From CAZCJU01 sp964562175 (GTDB lineage: Bacteria; Bacillota; Clostridia; Oscillospirales; CAG-272), in NCBI GenBank assembly GCA_964562175.1, contig CAZLRV010000007.1, positions 33,422 through 97,421 on the forward strand: DNA of 64,000 bases, given 5' to 3'. The notes beneath the pieces were generated by a model. The model was not told the origin of the DNA. It worked only from the letters and a program-made list of their open reading frames with translations, and did no database searches. Shown piece by piece: positions 32,313 through 41,331 of this stretch (positions within the stretch are counted from its first letter, which is position 1; each line of letters opens with the position of its first letter). The position numbers and the translations under genes were made by a program.

Positions 32313-33590
32313 TCAATTATCTGTTTCGCTTGCAGAATAACGCTTGACGATTTTTGCCGGATTGCCTGCTATCAGCACATTGCTCTCGCTAAAGCTATGC
32401 GTTACAACGGCTCCCGCACCAATTATCACATTACTGCCGGTTATGTGTACATTCGGCAATATGATCGCTCCGGCACAGATCCAACAATTATCGTAAATGC
32501 ATATACATCCGCTTTCCAAATGCACCCGTTCGCCCGTTTTCATAAATCTTTCAACATCGTAACCGGCAGAGACAATCATCGCATTAGCCGATATCGTCAC
32601 GTTATCACCGATAATTACCGATTGTCGTGAATTTATATACACACCTTCGTTTATACAGCATTTGTTTCCTATCGTAAGATTTTCAATACCGATTATCTTA
32701 GGCTTTCCGAATACGGAAAGGTTACCGGCACAATACTTACATTTTTTGGCAACCGTTCGCGCCTCGGCTACATTTGCTCTGTATATCCTTGAATTCTCTA
32801 TATTTTTTCTTATTTTTTCAAAGATTGATATTTTTTGCTTTTTTTGATGCACAGACGTGCCGTCAACCGACTCATCGTACACTCCCAAGTTATCAAAATC
32901 AACTTCGATTCCGTATTTATCAAAAAGCTCCTTGTTTTTCGGTAGCCACTTTCGTTTTGTTATTCCATACCCTCTTTCAATAGCATCATAATACTCAAAT
33001 ATTATCGGATAGGCGTTATTGTACTGCAAGACCTTCTGAGGAAATTTTCGAGAGCGTTTTGAGGCATTGACCTCAAATTCCCATATACTTTCATTATCAT
33101 CGATAATATTCAATAAATAATTTTTTCGATATATAGCCGCCATGGCTACTATTCTCACAGTTCCGGTAACGCAATCTCGGGAAAAGTACTTTTCATCAAA
33201 TGCCGTTTTTTGTTTTTCCGTATGCCTGCAAATAATTACGCCTACATCGTCGTTCTCTTTCATATATTCAAGCATCTCGTAAAATGAATCGGAATTTACT
33301 TTTGATTGCAGAAAGCAATCCTCAAGCATAAAAACAACATAGTCGCTTTGTATCGTATTCAAGGCATATTTGATTCGCTTTCCCCACGGCATTTTTTCGT
33401 CAGGATGTACCGCTCTAACATCAAACAGCTCGGTTTTATAGTCCTTACTCTCGGTGTTAAGTACAAATCTATACGGACAATCCGACCACTGTATCTTAAA
33501 GAGTTTAAAGAACGGATCCCACGCATCCTCATACATATCGCAGGTATTTACCAATATTGTAACGTCATCACGGCAATTGTAATTCTTCAT
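32313..33590 (-). CDS. Two-domain glycosyltransferase plus hexapeptide acetyltransferase
   Basis: 425 residues. The first about 245 resemble a GT-A transferase (TILVNTCDMYEDAW, DYVVFMLEDCFL as a likely D-x-D equivalent, then a WEFEVNAS segment). The last about 150 form a left-handed beta-helix of hexapeptide repeats (IGIENLTIGNKCCINEGVYI, IIGDNVTISANA, IIGAGAVVTHSF, AGNPAKIV), as in sugar O- or N-acetyltransferases. The two parts are joined by a charged linker. Such a fusion could transfer a sugar and acetylate it. The GT family number is not certain. The gene and its flanks look richer in A and T than its neighbours. Confidence 0.75.
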   Translation of the reverse strand: MKNYNCRDDVTILVNTCDMYEDAWDPFFKLFKIQWSDCPYRFVLNTESKDYKTELFDVRAVHPDEKMPWGKRIKYALNTIQSDYVVFMLEDCFLQSKVNSDSFYEMLEYMKENDDVGVIICRHTEKQKTAFDEKYFSRDCVTGTVRIVAMAAIYRKNYLLNIIDDNESIWEFEVNASKRSRKFPQKVLQYNNAYPIIFEYYDAIERGYGITKRKWLPKNKELFDKYGIEVDFDNLGVYDESVDGTSVHQKKQKISIFEKIRKNIENSRIYRANVAEARTVAKKCKYCAGNLSVFGKPKIIGIENLTIGNKCCINEGVYINSRQSVIIGDNVTISANAMIVSAGYDVERFMKTGERVHLESGCICIYDNCWICAGAIILPNVHITGSNVIIGAGAVVTHSFSESNVLIAGNPAKIVKRYSASETDN

Positions 33591-33646
33591 TTATTTTCAA
33601 CCATAAAATATATTATTTGCGCAAAACAATGTACGGCATATGCATA

Positions 33647-34792
33647 TTACTTTTTTGTCACATAATTTTTGTTAAACAGCTTCCTTACACGTATGTACAC
33701 GGGTCGGATCGCAGGTGAGTCTATGACTTTATTTGCCTTTGCCCTTGCGCCTTGAGTAAGCTTATTTTTCTTTCTATACCTGAAGTAATACGAATACACC
33801 GCATTGGCATTCTGCTTCTTTATGTTTTTGTATTGAGTGCGTAAATATTCACCGAGGCGCTCCGTCGGGATATGGTCAAGGCAACCGACACAAAGCGGAT
33901 GGGTTATCATTTGACGCAATTTTTCGATTTTGTCCTTTTTGTTTCCCGGAGCCGATGCCTTTATTTCATTTTCAATGACATCCATCACGAAGAAATATGT
34001 GCAAAGATGCATATTATCCATAAGATCAAGCTCTTTAAATTTGCGTGTATCCTCGTACAGACGCTCTATAAGCGGCACGAGCAGACTCCACATATTCTTC
34101 GTGTATCCTCTTGACAGCGAGGTCTTGACCACACGGTTATGGTAAAGATAATCGTCTCCCAGATAATAGTAATTTTGTGCAACAAGTGTTGCCTCGTATG
34201 TAAGTTGAAGATCCTGACATCTGCGGAATCTGTCGTCAAAGCGAATGGCATTGTCGATAAGCGTTTTACGCTTGAACATTCTCAGGCAATTGCTCCACCT
34301 AATGACATTTCTCTCGCCTCTTTTGTTGAGTCCGGGGAGTGTGCGAGGCAATATTACAGACTTTATCCCATCCCTGTCATATGCGCCGCATGGCATAGAT
34401 TTACTGAACATACCGCTCTCGTTCTCATAGCAATTGCAAAAAACGATATCGGAATCATTTGTTTTTGCCGCGGCATACATCTTTTCGTACGCATCAAACT
34501 CCAACCAATCGTCCGAATCGAGGAAAGCTATATACTCGCCCCGACAACGATCCATACCGGAATTTCTTGCGGCGGCAAGTCCCGCATTTGTATTTTTGTC
34601 AATGACACTGACCCTTTCGTCAGCCGCCTCGTATTCACGACATATTGCAAGTGAGCCGTCCGTTGAAGCATCGTTCACGAGGATCATTTCTATTTCCTTG
34701 AGTGTTTGGGAAACAACGCTGTCGATGCATTGTCTCAGATATTCCTCGGCATTATACACGGGAATAACCACACTTACCTTTATATCACTCAC
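33647..34792 (-). CDS. Glycosyltransferase family 2
   Basis: 381 residues. GT-A fold: KVSVVIPVYNAEEYLRQCID, NDASTDGS and LDSDDWLEFD. The long C-terminal extension (about 120 residues beyond a standard GT2), rich in Lys and Arg, may contact the membrane or partner proteins. The stop overlaps no gene, and a 56-base gap separates it from the following fusion gene. The start overlaps the end of the next upstream gene by 8 bases. Confidence 0.85.
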   Translation of the reverse strand: MSDIKVSVVIPVYNAEEYLRQCIDSVVSQTLKEIEMILVNDASTDGSLAICREYEAADERVSVIDKNTNAGLAAARNSGMDRCRGEYIAFLDSDDWLEFDAYEKMYAAAKTNDSDIVFCNCYENESGMFSKSMPCGAYDRDGIKSVILPRTLPGLNKRGERNVIRWSNCLRMFKRKTLIDNAIRFDDRFRRCQDLQLTYEATLVAQNYYYLGDDYLYHNRVVKTSLSRGYTKNMWSLLVPLIERLYEDTRKFKELDLMDNMHLCTYFFVMDVIENEIKASAPGNKKDKIEKLRQMITHPLCVGCLDHIPTERLGEYLRTQYKNIKKQNANAVYSYYFRYRKKNKLTQGARAKANKVIDSPAIRPVYIRVRKLFNKNYVTKK

Positions 34793-35993
34793 CGTCTATT
34801 ACCTTTTCCCACTCTTTGAATACTTTTTCAAACGAAAGCTCTTCTCTTATCATCGCCCCGTTTTTTGACAGCTTGCTTGCAAGCTCAGCGTCAAGAGCCA
34901 CTCTTTTCATTGCAAAATACAGCTCTTCCTCGTCGCCTACCTTTGTCAAAAGTCCGTTTTCGCCGTTTCTTATGACCGCCGCCGCACCGCCTGCGGGACA
35001 ATCTGTACATATTGTCGGAAGTCCCATTGCCATTGCCTCGAGCATGGAATTTGACATTCCCTCAAAATCCGAGGATGAAACAAACATGGCGTAATTCTTG
35101 ATCTTATCGTGTATTTCATCGCAAAACGGCAATATTCTCGCACACTCGTCAAGTCCGAGTGCCGATATAGACTCGTTCAGCTCGGCAAGCAGCTTCTTTT
35201 CATCCTCACCTCTTGCATCGCCTATTATCTCAAGCCTGTAGCTCGGCAACTCGCTGTGAAGTCTTGCAAAGGCTCCAATAAGCAACGGCAGGTTTTTTTG
35301 AAAATTTATTCTGCAGAAATTCACTATTGTCTTGTTTCGCTCACCCGTATATGCATCGGGCAGACCGGGCTTTATCGGATTAGGTATAACACTACTCTTT
35401 TTTCTTATGCTCTGTGGATATGAAAACGATGCGTTTTCTGTTTGAAACACCATCATGTCGGCTCGGTCGTAGTATGTATTTATATGGCAAAATGCATTTT
35501 TATCGCAATTATCAATACTGTTACGTTCGGATACAATGACTCGCATATCAAGCTTATATGCGGCTTGAAGCGTTAAGCGGATAGAATGATTTAAAAACGC
35601 AACGACGACACAATTCTTTTTTTTCGAAAGCAGGCTGTACAGAGTATATATCGAATCGATATTGTTAAGGGAAAACTTATATACCACGCCATGATCCGTG
35701 CTTTTTTTGCTCAGCTTTTCCCAAAGCCTTTGCGTATAATATTTGATACGAAGCGGAGCTCGGAAGCCTCTCGGTGCCTTTTGCAATATATCCGGCAACG
35801 ATATCACATCAAGCCCGTCGCACACCTCGTAGGCGTGATAATCGCTTTTGCTTTGTGTGGTCAGCACAAGTGTTACCGCCCGTCCCCGACGGACAAATTC
35901 GGAGGCGAGCATACCTATTACTCTTTCCGCACCGCCGCCGCAGGATTTGTCTATGAGAAAAACAAGCTCGTCCGTCTTATTTGTTCTTTGCAT
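34785..35993 (-). CDS. Glycosyltransferase family 4
   Basis: 402-residue GT-B retaining enzyme. The N-terminal lobe starts with SCGGGAERVIGMLASEF, where the GGGAER loop is typical. The donor lobe has VNFCRINFQKNLPLLIGAFA and the E-x7-E region as FEGMSNSMLEAMAMGLPTIC. The donor lobe is nearly identical to the one in the gene at 38214-39428, so the two arose by duplication and diverged in the acceptor lobe. It overlaps both neighbours. Confidence 0.88.
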   Translation of the reverse strand: MQRTNKTDELVFLIDKSCGGGAERVIGMLASEFVRRGRAVTLVLTTQSKSDYHAYEVCDGLDVISLPDILQKAPRGFRAPLRIKYYTQRLWEKLSKKSTDHGVVYKFSLNNIDSIYTLYSLLSKKKNCVVVAFLNHSIRLTLQAAYKLDMRVIVSERNSIDNCDKNAFCHINTYYDRADMMVFQTENASFSYPQSIRKKSSVIPNPIKPGLPDAYTGERNKTIVNFCRINFQKNLPLLIGAFARLHSELPSYRLEIIGDARGEDEKKLLAELNESISALGLDECARILPFCDEIHDKIKNYAMFVSSSDFEGMSNSMLEAMAMGLPTICTDCPAGGAAAVIRNGENGLLTKVGDEEELYFAMKRVALDAELASKLSKNGAMIREELSFEKVFKEWEKVIDGE

Positions 35994-37035
35994 TTTTTCG
36001 TTTTTTTGCTTTTTTATATTTATTATATAATGATATTCCCATCATTTCAAGACGTAATATGAAAATTTTTCCTTTTTTTATGTTATTATAAATTTTCAAA
36101 TGTTTTTCGCTTATATACGGATTTTCCGAAAGCGGGTATACAAGCTCATCCGGCATAAGCCTTGACCAATCGTATCTCAAGACATCGTTCTTTTTTTCGG
36201 CACATTCGTATGTTTTGAAGAATGTGTACATTACATCGTTAAAATGACAGGCCTCTGTACGCAATATAAACTCTTTATTCTCACAGCCCCACAGCTTGAG
36301 GTACTTCTTTTTTGCCCGGTAAACGTGAAGTATATTCTTTGCCTCTATCCTCTCGGGCGAATAGCTTCTTGATACGCTATCGGGATTATATCTGTAATAA
36401 TAAAGCGGCTCGTTCAAATATACTATTTTTTTAGATAAGGTAAGTATAGGCAGACTTTGAAGCACATCCTCAGCCATATTACGCCCGTAATACTCCGTGT
36501 AGTCGGTCGTGTCTGCTCTCAGTATATCGGTCTTTGTTGCCTTTGTCCAAATACTGCTTATGGCAGGACCGGATGCGATAAGCTTATACAGCTCTTTTTT
36601 CCGCTCGCCCTCAAACAGCTCGCCGCTGTCGAAAACGCCCTTTTTTATTTCTCGCTTCCCGTCGTTTGTAAAGCTGTAATACGTATACAACACCGTATCG
36701 GGCAAGTACTCTTTTATCGTATCGTGAAGCCTCCCCAAGCATTCGGGGGCAAGCTTGTCATCGGAGTCGAGAAAAACACAGTATTCACCGCTTGCTTTTT
36801 CTATTGCTCTGCGTCTTGAAGATATCAAGCCTTCGTTTTTTTTATGAATTACCGTAAAATTGCTGTATTTTCGTCCGTATTCATCACATATTAAGCCGCT
36901 TTTATCGTTTGAACCGTCGTCGATCGCTATGACCTCGTAATCGGTAAAGGACTGCGCCAAAACGGAATCAAGACATTCGGTCAGATATTTTTCGACGTTG
37001 TATACCGGTATCAATATACTGAAAAACGGTTTCAT
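35977..37035 (-). CDS. Glycosyltransferase family 2
   Basis: 352 residues with FSILIPVYNVEKYLTECLDS, IDDGSNDKS and FLDSDDKLAP. The C-terminus is very basic (KKAKKRKNAKNK), which suggests membrane-surface attachment. The 17-base overlap with the GT4 gene downstream indicates translational coupling. Confidence 0.86.
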   Translation of the reverse strand: MKPFFSILIPVYNVEKYLTECLDSVLAQSFTDYEVIAIDDGSNDKSGLICDEYGRKYSNFTVIHKKNEGLISSRRRAIEKASGEYCVFLDSDDKLAPECLGRLHDTIKEYLPDTVLYTYYSFTNDGKREIKKGVFDSGELFEGERKKELYKLIASGPAISSIWTKATKTDILRADTTDYTEYYGRNMAEDVLQSLPILTLSKKIVYLNEPLYYYRYNPDSVSRSYSPERIEAKNILHVYRAKKKYLKLWGCENKEFILRTEACHFNDVMYTFFKTYECAEKKNDVLRYDWSRLMPDELVYPLSENPYISEKHLKIYNNIKKGKIFILRLEMMGISLYNKYKKAKKRKNAKNK

Positions 37036-37045
37036 TTAAATTCTC

Positions 37046-38230
37046 CTATATGCTAAGCAGCTTATCCCACGCCGATGCATACTTTATTTTATCCTTTGCA
37101 TAGTCTGCTTTTTTCAGCTCATGTACTATCCTGCTGCGTAGGTCTTTGTCCTCATACAGACGTTTTATGCCGTCGGCAAGAGCCTGCGGCGTTTTATCGC
37201 ACAAAATACCGTTTTCGCCGTCTCTTATCAGTCTTTCGCCGCCGTCCGTTCGCGTGCTGAGCGTCGGCTTACACAATATCATCGCCTCAAGCAACGAAAG
37301 CCCGAACGACTCGTTTCTTGACGGCTGAACATATATATCACAGCCGTTCATATATCCGTAGGGCTGAGGCAAAAAACCGGTCAACACAATTTTTTCGCCG
37401 AGTTCGTTTTTTTCGATAAACGTCTCAAGCCTGCCCCTTTCAACACCGTCGCCTATAAAATACCATTTGAATGCGATACCGCATTCGTCAAGCAGCTTGG
37501 CACATTCGCACGCCAGATCGAAGCCCTTTTCATACGACATTCTGCCGCAGGTGCATATATTCAACGCATCCTTGTCAAGCTCAACACGGTTTTCCTCCGC
37601 ACCTTTCCTTATTCTTTCGGGCGATATATAATTCGGTATACTCGATATACGCCGACCGAGGCTCGGATAAAGTCCGCAAAGAGTCCGTTCGCACCTTTCG
37701 TTGACCGCTATTATTTTGTCAAAATGCGGAAATACTTTTTTATGCAACCTTTCGTTTTCGTCAATGCTTGAATGGAAAAAGACGATTTTTTTGTCGGCTC
37801 TTATATATCTGTCCGTAAACTGTGCCGTATATTCGGGTGCGTAAGATACCGCAATATCATATCGACAAGCGTTTGAAAAATACTTTTTATATGCGTATTT
37901 TTGCTTGGCAAGCCATATTCTGTCCCGAGTGTAATTGTAGAGTCTTTTTGCCGTATTTCTCGCCCCTACGCCCTCAAATAGCTTTATCAATATATCGAGT
38001 ATAAAAAACCTCGGCATTCTGTAATATTTTCGCCTGTCCTCGCAGACCCTGAGCTTTACACGGCTCGGGCAGCTTTTCACAAGCTCCGTCTTATTCTGCA
38101 AAACAAACAGCTCAAGTTCATACTTATCGTAATCAATTATGTCAAGTGCCTCAACGAGCGAACGCTGTATACCGCCAAGCGACATACTGTGTACGATGAT
38201 CAATACCTTTCTCTTATCTGCCATTTTCAA
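37046..38230 (-). CDS. Glycosyltransferase family 4
   Basis: 394 residues, GT-B. The N-terminal loop is MSLGGIQRSLVEAL, ICTCGRMSYEKGFDLACE opens the donor lobe, and the catalytic region reads RNESFGLSLLEAMILCKPT. It is of a different subgroup from the paired GT4 genes on either side, as shown by the GGIQR loop. The ATG at 38230 or the Met two codons later (38224) may be used. It overlaps the neighbouring gene by 17 bases. Confidence 0.87.
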   Translation of the reverse strand: MKMADKRKVLIIVHSMSLGGIQRSLVEALDIIDYDKYELELFVLQNKTELVKSCPSRVKLRVCEDRRKYYRMPRFFILDILIKLFEGVGARNTAKRLYNYTRDRIWLAKQKYAYKKYFSNACRYDIAVSYAPEYTAQFTDRYIRADKKIVFFHSSIDENERLHKKVFPHFDKIIAVNERCERTLCGLYPSLGRRISSIPNYISPERIRKGAEENRVELDKDALNICTCGRMSYEKGFDLACECAKLLDECGIAFKWYFIGDGVERGRLETFIEKNELGEKIVLTGFLPQPYGYMNGCDIYVQPSRNESFGLSLLEAMILCKPTLSTRTDGGERLIRDGENGILCDKTPQALADGIKRLYEDKDLRSRIVHELKKADYAKDKIKYASAWDKLLSI

Positions 38231-39428
38231 ACACGCACTCTCTCCATCTCTGCGCTATATCTCGGAGCGCAAGGCGCTGCCCGAGCATATGACCGCCCGA
38301 TGACAGCTTTTGTGCCAGGTCTTTATCATCGGCAAGGTGTGACATTGCATCCGCCAAGGCTTGTTTGTCTCCGACCGGTGTCAGTATACCGTTTTCGTAA
38401 TTCTTTATGACCGCCGCCGCACCGCCTGCGGGACAGTCGGTGCATATAGTCGGTATCCCCATTGCCATTGCCTCAAGCATGGAATTTGACATTCCCTCGT
38501 AATCGGAGGATGAAACAAACATTTGCGCATCGTTTATATACGTATGCACCCGCTCCGTAAACGGCAAAAAGACTACGCTTTTCTCAACGCCGAGAGTTTT
38601 CGCAAGACATATAAGGTCACGCTTTAATTGCATTTCCTTTTCCGTATATGCATCGCCTATTATCTCAAGCCTATACTCCGAATGTTCTTTATAAAACAAG
38701 GCAAATGCCTCAATAAGCAACGCCAAATTTTTCTGGTATGAGATCCTGCAAAAATTGACTATACGCTTAGTTCTTTCGCCGCAAAACGCCTCGGGCAGCC
38801 CTGCTCTTACGGGATTCGGAATTACAACGCCCTTTTCGCTGATGTTTTTCGGGTATTTTTCCATTGCAAAATGGGTTTGAAACACCACCCGATCGGCACG
38901 TGAATAGTATTTTTCAACAAAAGCGTAGCCGTATCTGCTTTTCATTATCCTCTGCGGATCGGCTCGTTCGGAAATCACGAGCTTATTGTCGAGCCCGCGT
39001 GCGGCAAGCACGGCTATCGGTATCGTGGGCTGTAAAAACGCTATGACCGACATACTCGGTTCGTTTTTCAACCACTCATGCAGTGTATCGACCTGTAAAT
39101 AGTGCTGCCACATAAACGAGTCGTAGGCGCACCTTGATCCGACGGGCTTTTTTATCGCCTCAATTAGAGCACACGTGCATCTGCTCGTTATCGACATAAT
39201 ACCGTATTTGATTTTTTGCCATACGCTCGGACGTTTTTGAATATCCGGCAGTGAGATAAGCTCGATATCCTTGTCAAGATCACCTCGAACGACATCACAC
39301 AAATGTTGATCGGTGACCATAAACACGACCCTGTCGCCACAGCGTTTCATCTCGTTTGCAATAGAGGAAAGAACCCTCTCCGCACCGCCGCCCTTCATGC
39401 AAGCGATTGCACACAGTACACTTTGCAT
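38214..39428 (-). CDS. Glycosyltransferase family 4
   Basis: 404 residues, GT-B, with the N-terminal KGGGAERVLSSIANEM loop and donor-lobe segment FEGMSN-type written YEGMSNSMLEAMAMGIPTIC. It is a paralogue of the gene at 34785-35993: the donor lobes share long runs, including DCPAGGAAAVI, while acceptor lobes differ. It would add a different residue with a similar donor. Confidence 0.87.
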   Translation of the reverse strand: MQSVLCAIACMKGGGAERVLSSIANEMKRCGDRVVFMVTDQHLCDVVRGDLDKDIELISLPDIQKRPSVWQKIKYGIMSITSRCTCALIEAIKKPVGSRCAYDSFMWQHYLQVDTLHEWLKNEPSMSVIAFLQPTIPIAVLAARGLDNKLVISERADPQRIMKSRYGYAFVEKYYSRADRVVFQTHFAMEKYPKNISEKGVVIPNPVRAGLPEAFCGERTKRIVNFCRISYQKNLALLIEAFALFYKEHSEYRLEIIGDAYTEKEMQLKRDLICLAKTLGVEKSVVFLPFTERVHTYINDAQMFVSSSDYEGMSNSMLEAMAMGIPTICTDCPAGGAAAVIKNYENGILTPVGDKQALADAMSHLADDKDLAQKLSSGGHMLGQRLALRDIAQRWRECVFENGR

Positions 39429-39430
39429 AT

Positions 39431-40411
39431 TTAACCGAATACCTTTTTTATTACCTTAAAGCAGAACCAAAGAAGCTCGCTTTTGCATTTATACTTCAAA
39501 GCCCGATCGCCGTAAGCGGCATTTTCCAAAACATGAGCCTTAAAGCTGTTTTGCGCATCCTTATACCGTTTCTTTTCTTCGTTGTCAAGTGCCTTGTATT
39601 TATTGAATACCCGCACGGCGTTTTGCGAAATATACAGCTCGGTGACCGCACGTGCCTCGCCGTGCAAATTCTTCGCAAGCTCGCACAGATCGTAATATAT
39701 AGACAGTGAGCTTTTATATGAAAGCTCCGTTTTTTTTGTCGTCATTATCGACATTTCCCTGACACGTCTGTGATAAAGCTTATCGGGAATATAGCCTACG
39801 GTTTCGGCGCAAAGCATGGCCTTGAACGTAAAGAGCATATCCTCGTTGATTATACCCTCATAAAACAGTATATTGCGACCTTTTAAGTAGCTTGAGTTGA
39901 TGAAAATAAGGCATGAGCTGTATCTGAATTCTTTATTTTCAAGCAGTTTTTTCGTGACCTGCACGCCGCTGTCCGTTTTATAATCGTGCTTATGACCGTA
40001 CCCTTGTGTTATTCTGCCCTCATAGGCGTCATCGGCAAAGGAATATGCGTTAAAAAACACTGTGTCCGCAGACTCCGCGCACGCCTTATCGAGCAAAATA
40101 CGAACCGCATCGGGAACATAAAGATCGTCGCTGTCCAAAAAGCAGAGATATTCACCGCGGCAGACCTCAATTCCGGCATTTCTCGCAGACGAAAGCCCTC
40201 CGTTCTTTTTATGAATGACCCGCACACGCTCGTCTTTTTCGGCGTATTCGTCGCACATTTTTCCACTCGTATCCGTGCTTCCGTCGTCAACAAGAATTAT
40301 TTCCAAGTTTTTATATGTTTGCCCGAGTACACTGTCAACACATTCGGCAAGGTATTTTTCCACGTTATAAACGGGGATTATCACGCTTACTGTTTTTTCC
40401 ATACGACTCAC
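39431..40411 (-). CDS. Glycosyltransferase family 2
   Basis: 326 residues: VSVIIPVYNVEKYLAECVDS, VDDGSTDTSG, FLDSDDLYVPD. The closing segment KSELLWFCFKVIKKVFG is amphipathic and may sit on the membrane. Its start overlaps the next gene by 4 bases, so the pair is co-translated. Confidence 0.87.
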   Translation of the reverse strand: MSRMEKTVSVIIPVYNVEKYLAECVDSVLGQTYKNLEIILVDDGSTDTSGKMCDEYAEKDERVRVIHKKNGGLSSARNAGIEVCRGEYLCFLDSDDLYVPDAVRILLDKACAESADTVFFNAYSFADDAYEGRITQGYGHKHDYKTDSGVQVTKKLLENKEFRYSSCLIFINSSYLKGRNILFYEGIINEDMLFTFKAMLCAETVGYIPDKLYHRRVREMSIMTTKKTELSYKSSLSIYYDLCELAKNLHGEARAVTELYISQNAVRVFNKYKALDNEEKKRYKDAQNSFKAHVLENAAYGDRALKYKCKSELLWFCFKVIKKVFG

Positions 40412-41331
40412 TTGCTTCCCAACAGCATCAGCCTTGTTTTGATCTGCTTCTTTATTTCTCCGACAAAGCCGCCGGAATAGTAGCTTTTCATGCGTTTCTG
40501 TATGCTCTGCTGCAGTGTGACAGATTCGATAATGGGGTCTTTCTTGGCTTCGCTTATGCTTACCTCCACCGCTCCGGCTTCTTTCTTTTTGGTATGCACG
40601 CCGCTTCCGTCCGCGCCGATATTTTTAATATAGGAGCAGGTGGGATATATGACAGTATAATCGTTTAAGGCGTGATGCGCTCCGAAACGAATGGACCACG
40701 AATTTCCTTTGCCTCGGCTCTGTCTGAGATAACGAATAAATCTGTCCGAGCCGTTTGCATTCAGCCTTGCTCTGAGCTTTTTATCGTGTATAAAGCGCTC
40801 ACACTCCCTCATCTGCCAATCAACACCCTGCCATCTGTCCGCCCATGTTGCCCATGCACAGCTGCATGAGCGGTACGCCGAGAAAATATCGTGTTTGTAT
40901 GCCTTTGGAAGCTTTATCGGCGGTGTGAAGCCCGCTATCGAGCCTATGCTCTTGTCGTTTTCAAATGCGTCCAAGCAGGCGTTCATGTATTTTAAAAAGT
41001 AGGGAGAGCATACGCAATCGTCCTCAAGCACTATAATACGACCGTGCTTTTCGACAACGCTTGTAACTCCGTCGATTATCGAGCGTGCAAGTCCTTTGTT
41101 GCCGTCGGCTTTTACGATATTCACCGACAAAAATTTATTTTCGGATGAGGCTTTTTCTATTTCCTCTCTCACGCGCCTAACCTTCTCGTCGTTTGAGCGA
41201 TCGGGTGAGCCGTCGGAGAAAATATAAAGCACGCTGTCGGGTGCTTCCTTGCATTTTGAAAGCGCATCAAAGGTCTGTCTGAAATGGTCGGCTCTGTTAT
41301 ATGCAAAAAGCGCTATAGGTGAAAGACTCAT
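40408..41331 (-). CDS. GNT-I-like / GT-A glycosyltransferase
   Basis: 307 residues. It starts SPIALFAYNRADHFRQTFDAL, with a conserved FSDGSPD, then IIVLEDDCVCSPYFLKYMN. The LEDD acidic motif and spacing recall GT-A enzymes of the GNT-I-like group often annotated as sugar transferase in capsule loci. CSCAWATWADRWQGVDW is a Trp-rich acceptor-side segment also typical. It overlaps genes on both sides by 4 bases. Confidence 0.72.
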   Translation of the reverse strand: MSLSPIALFAYNRADHFRQTFDALSKCKEAPDSVLYIFSDGSPDRSNDEKVRRVREEIEKASSENKFLSVNIVKADGNKGLARSIIDGVTSVVEKHGRIIVLEDDCVCSPYFLKYMNACLDAFENDKSIGSIAGFTPPIKLPKAYKHDIFSAYRSCSCAWATWADRWQGVDWQMRECERFIHDKKLRARLNANGSDRFIRYLRQSRGKGNSWSIRFGAHHALNDYTVIYPTCSYIKNIGADGSGVHTKKKEAGAVEVSISEAKKDPIIESVTLQQSIQKRMKSYYSGGFVGEIKKQIKTRLMLLGSK

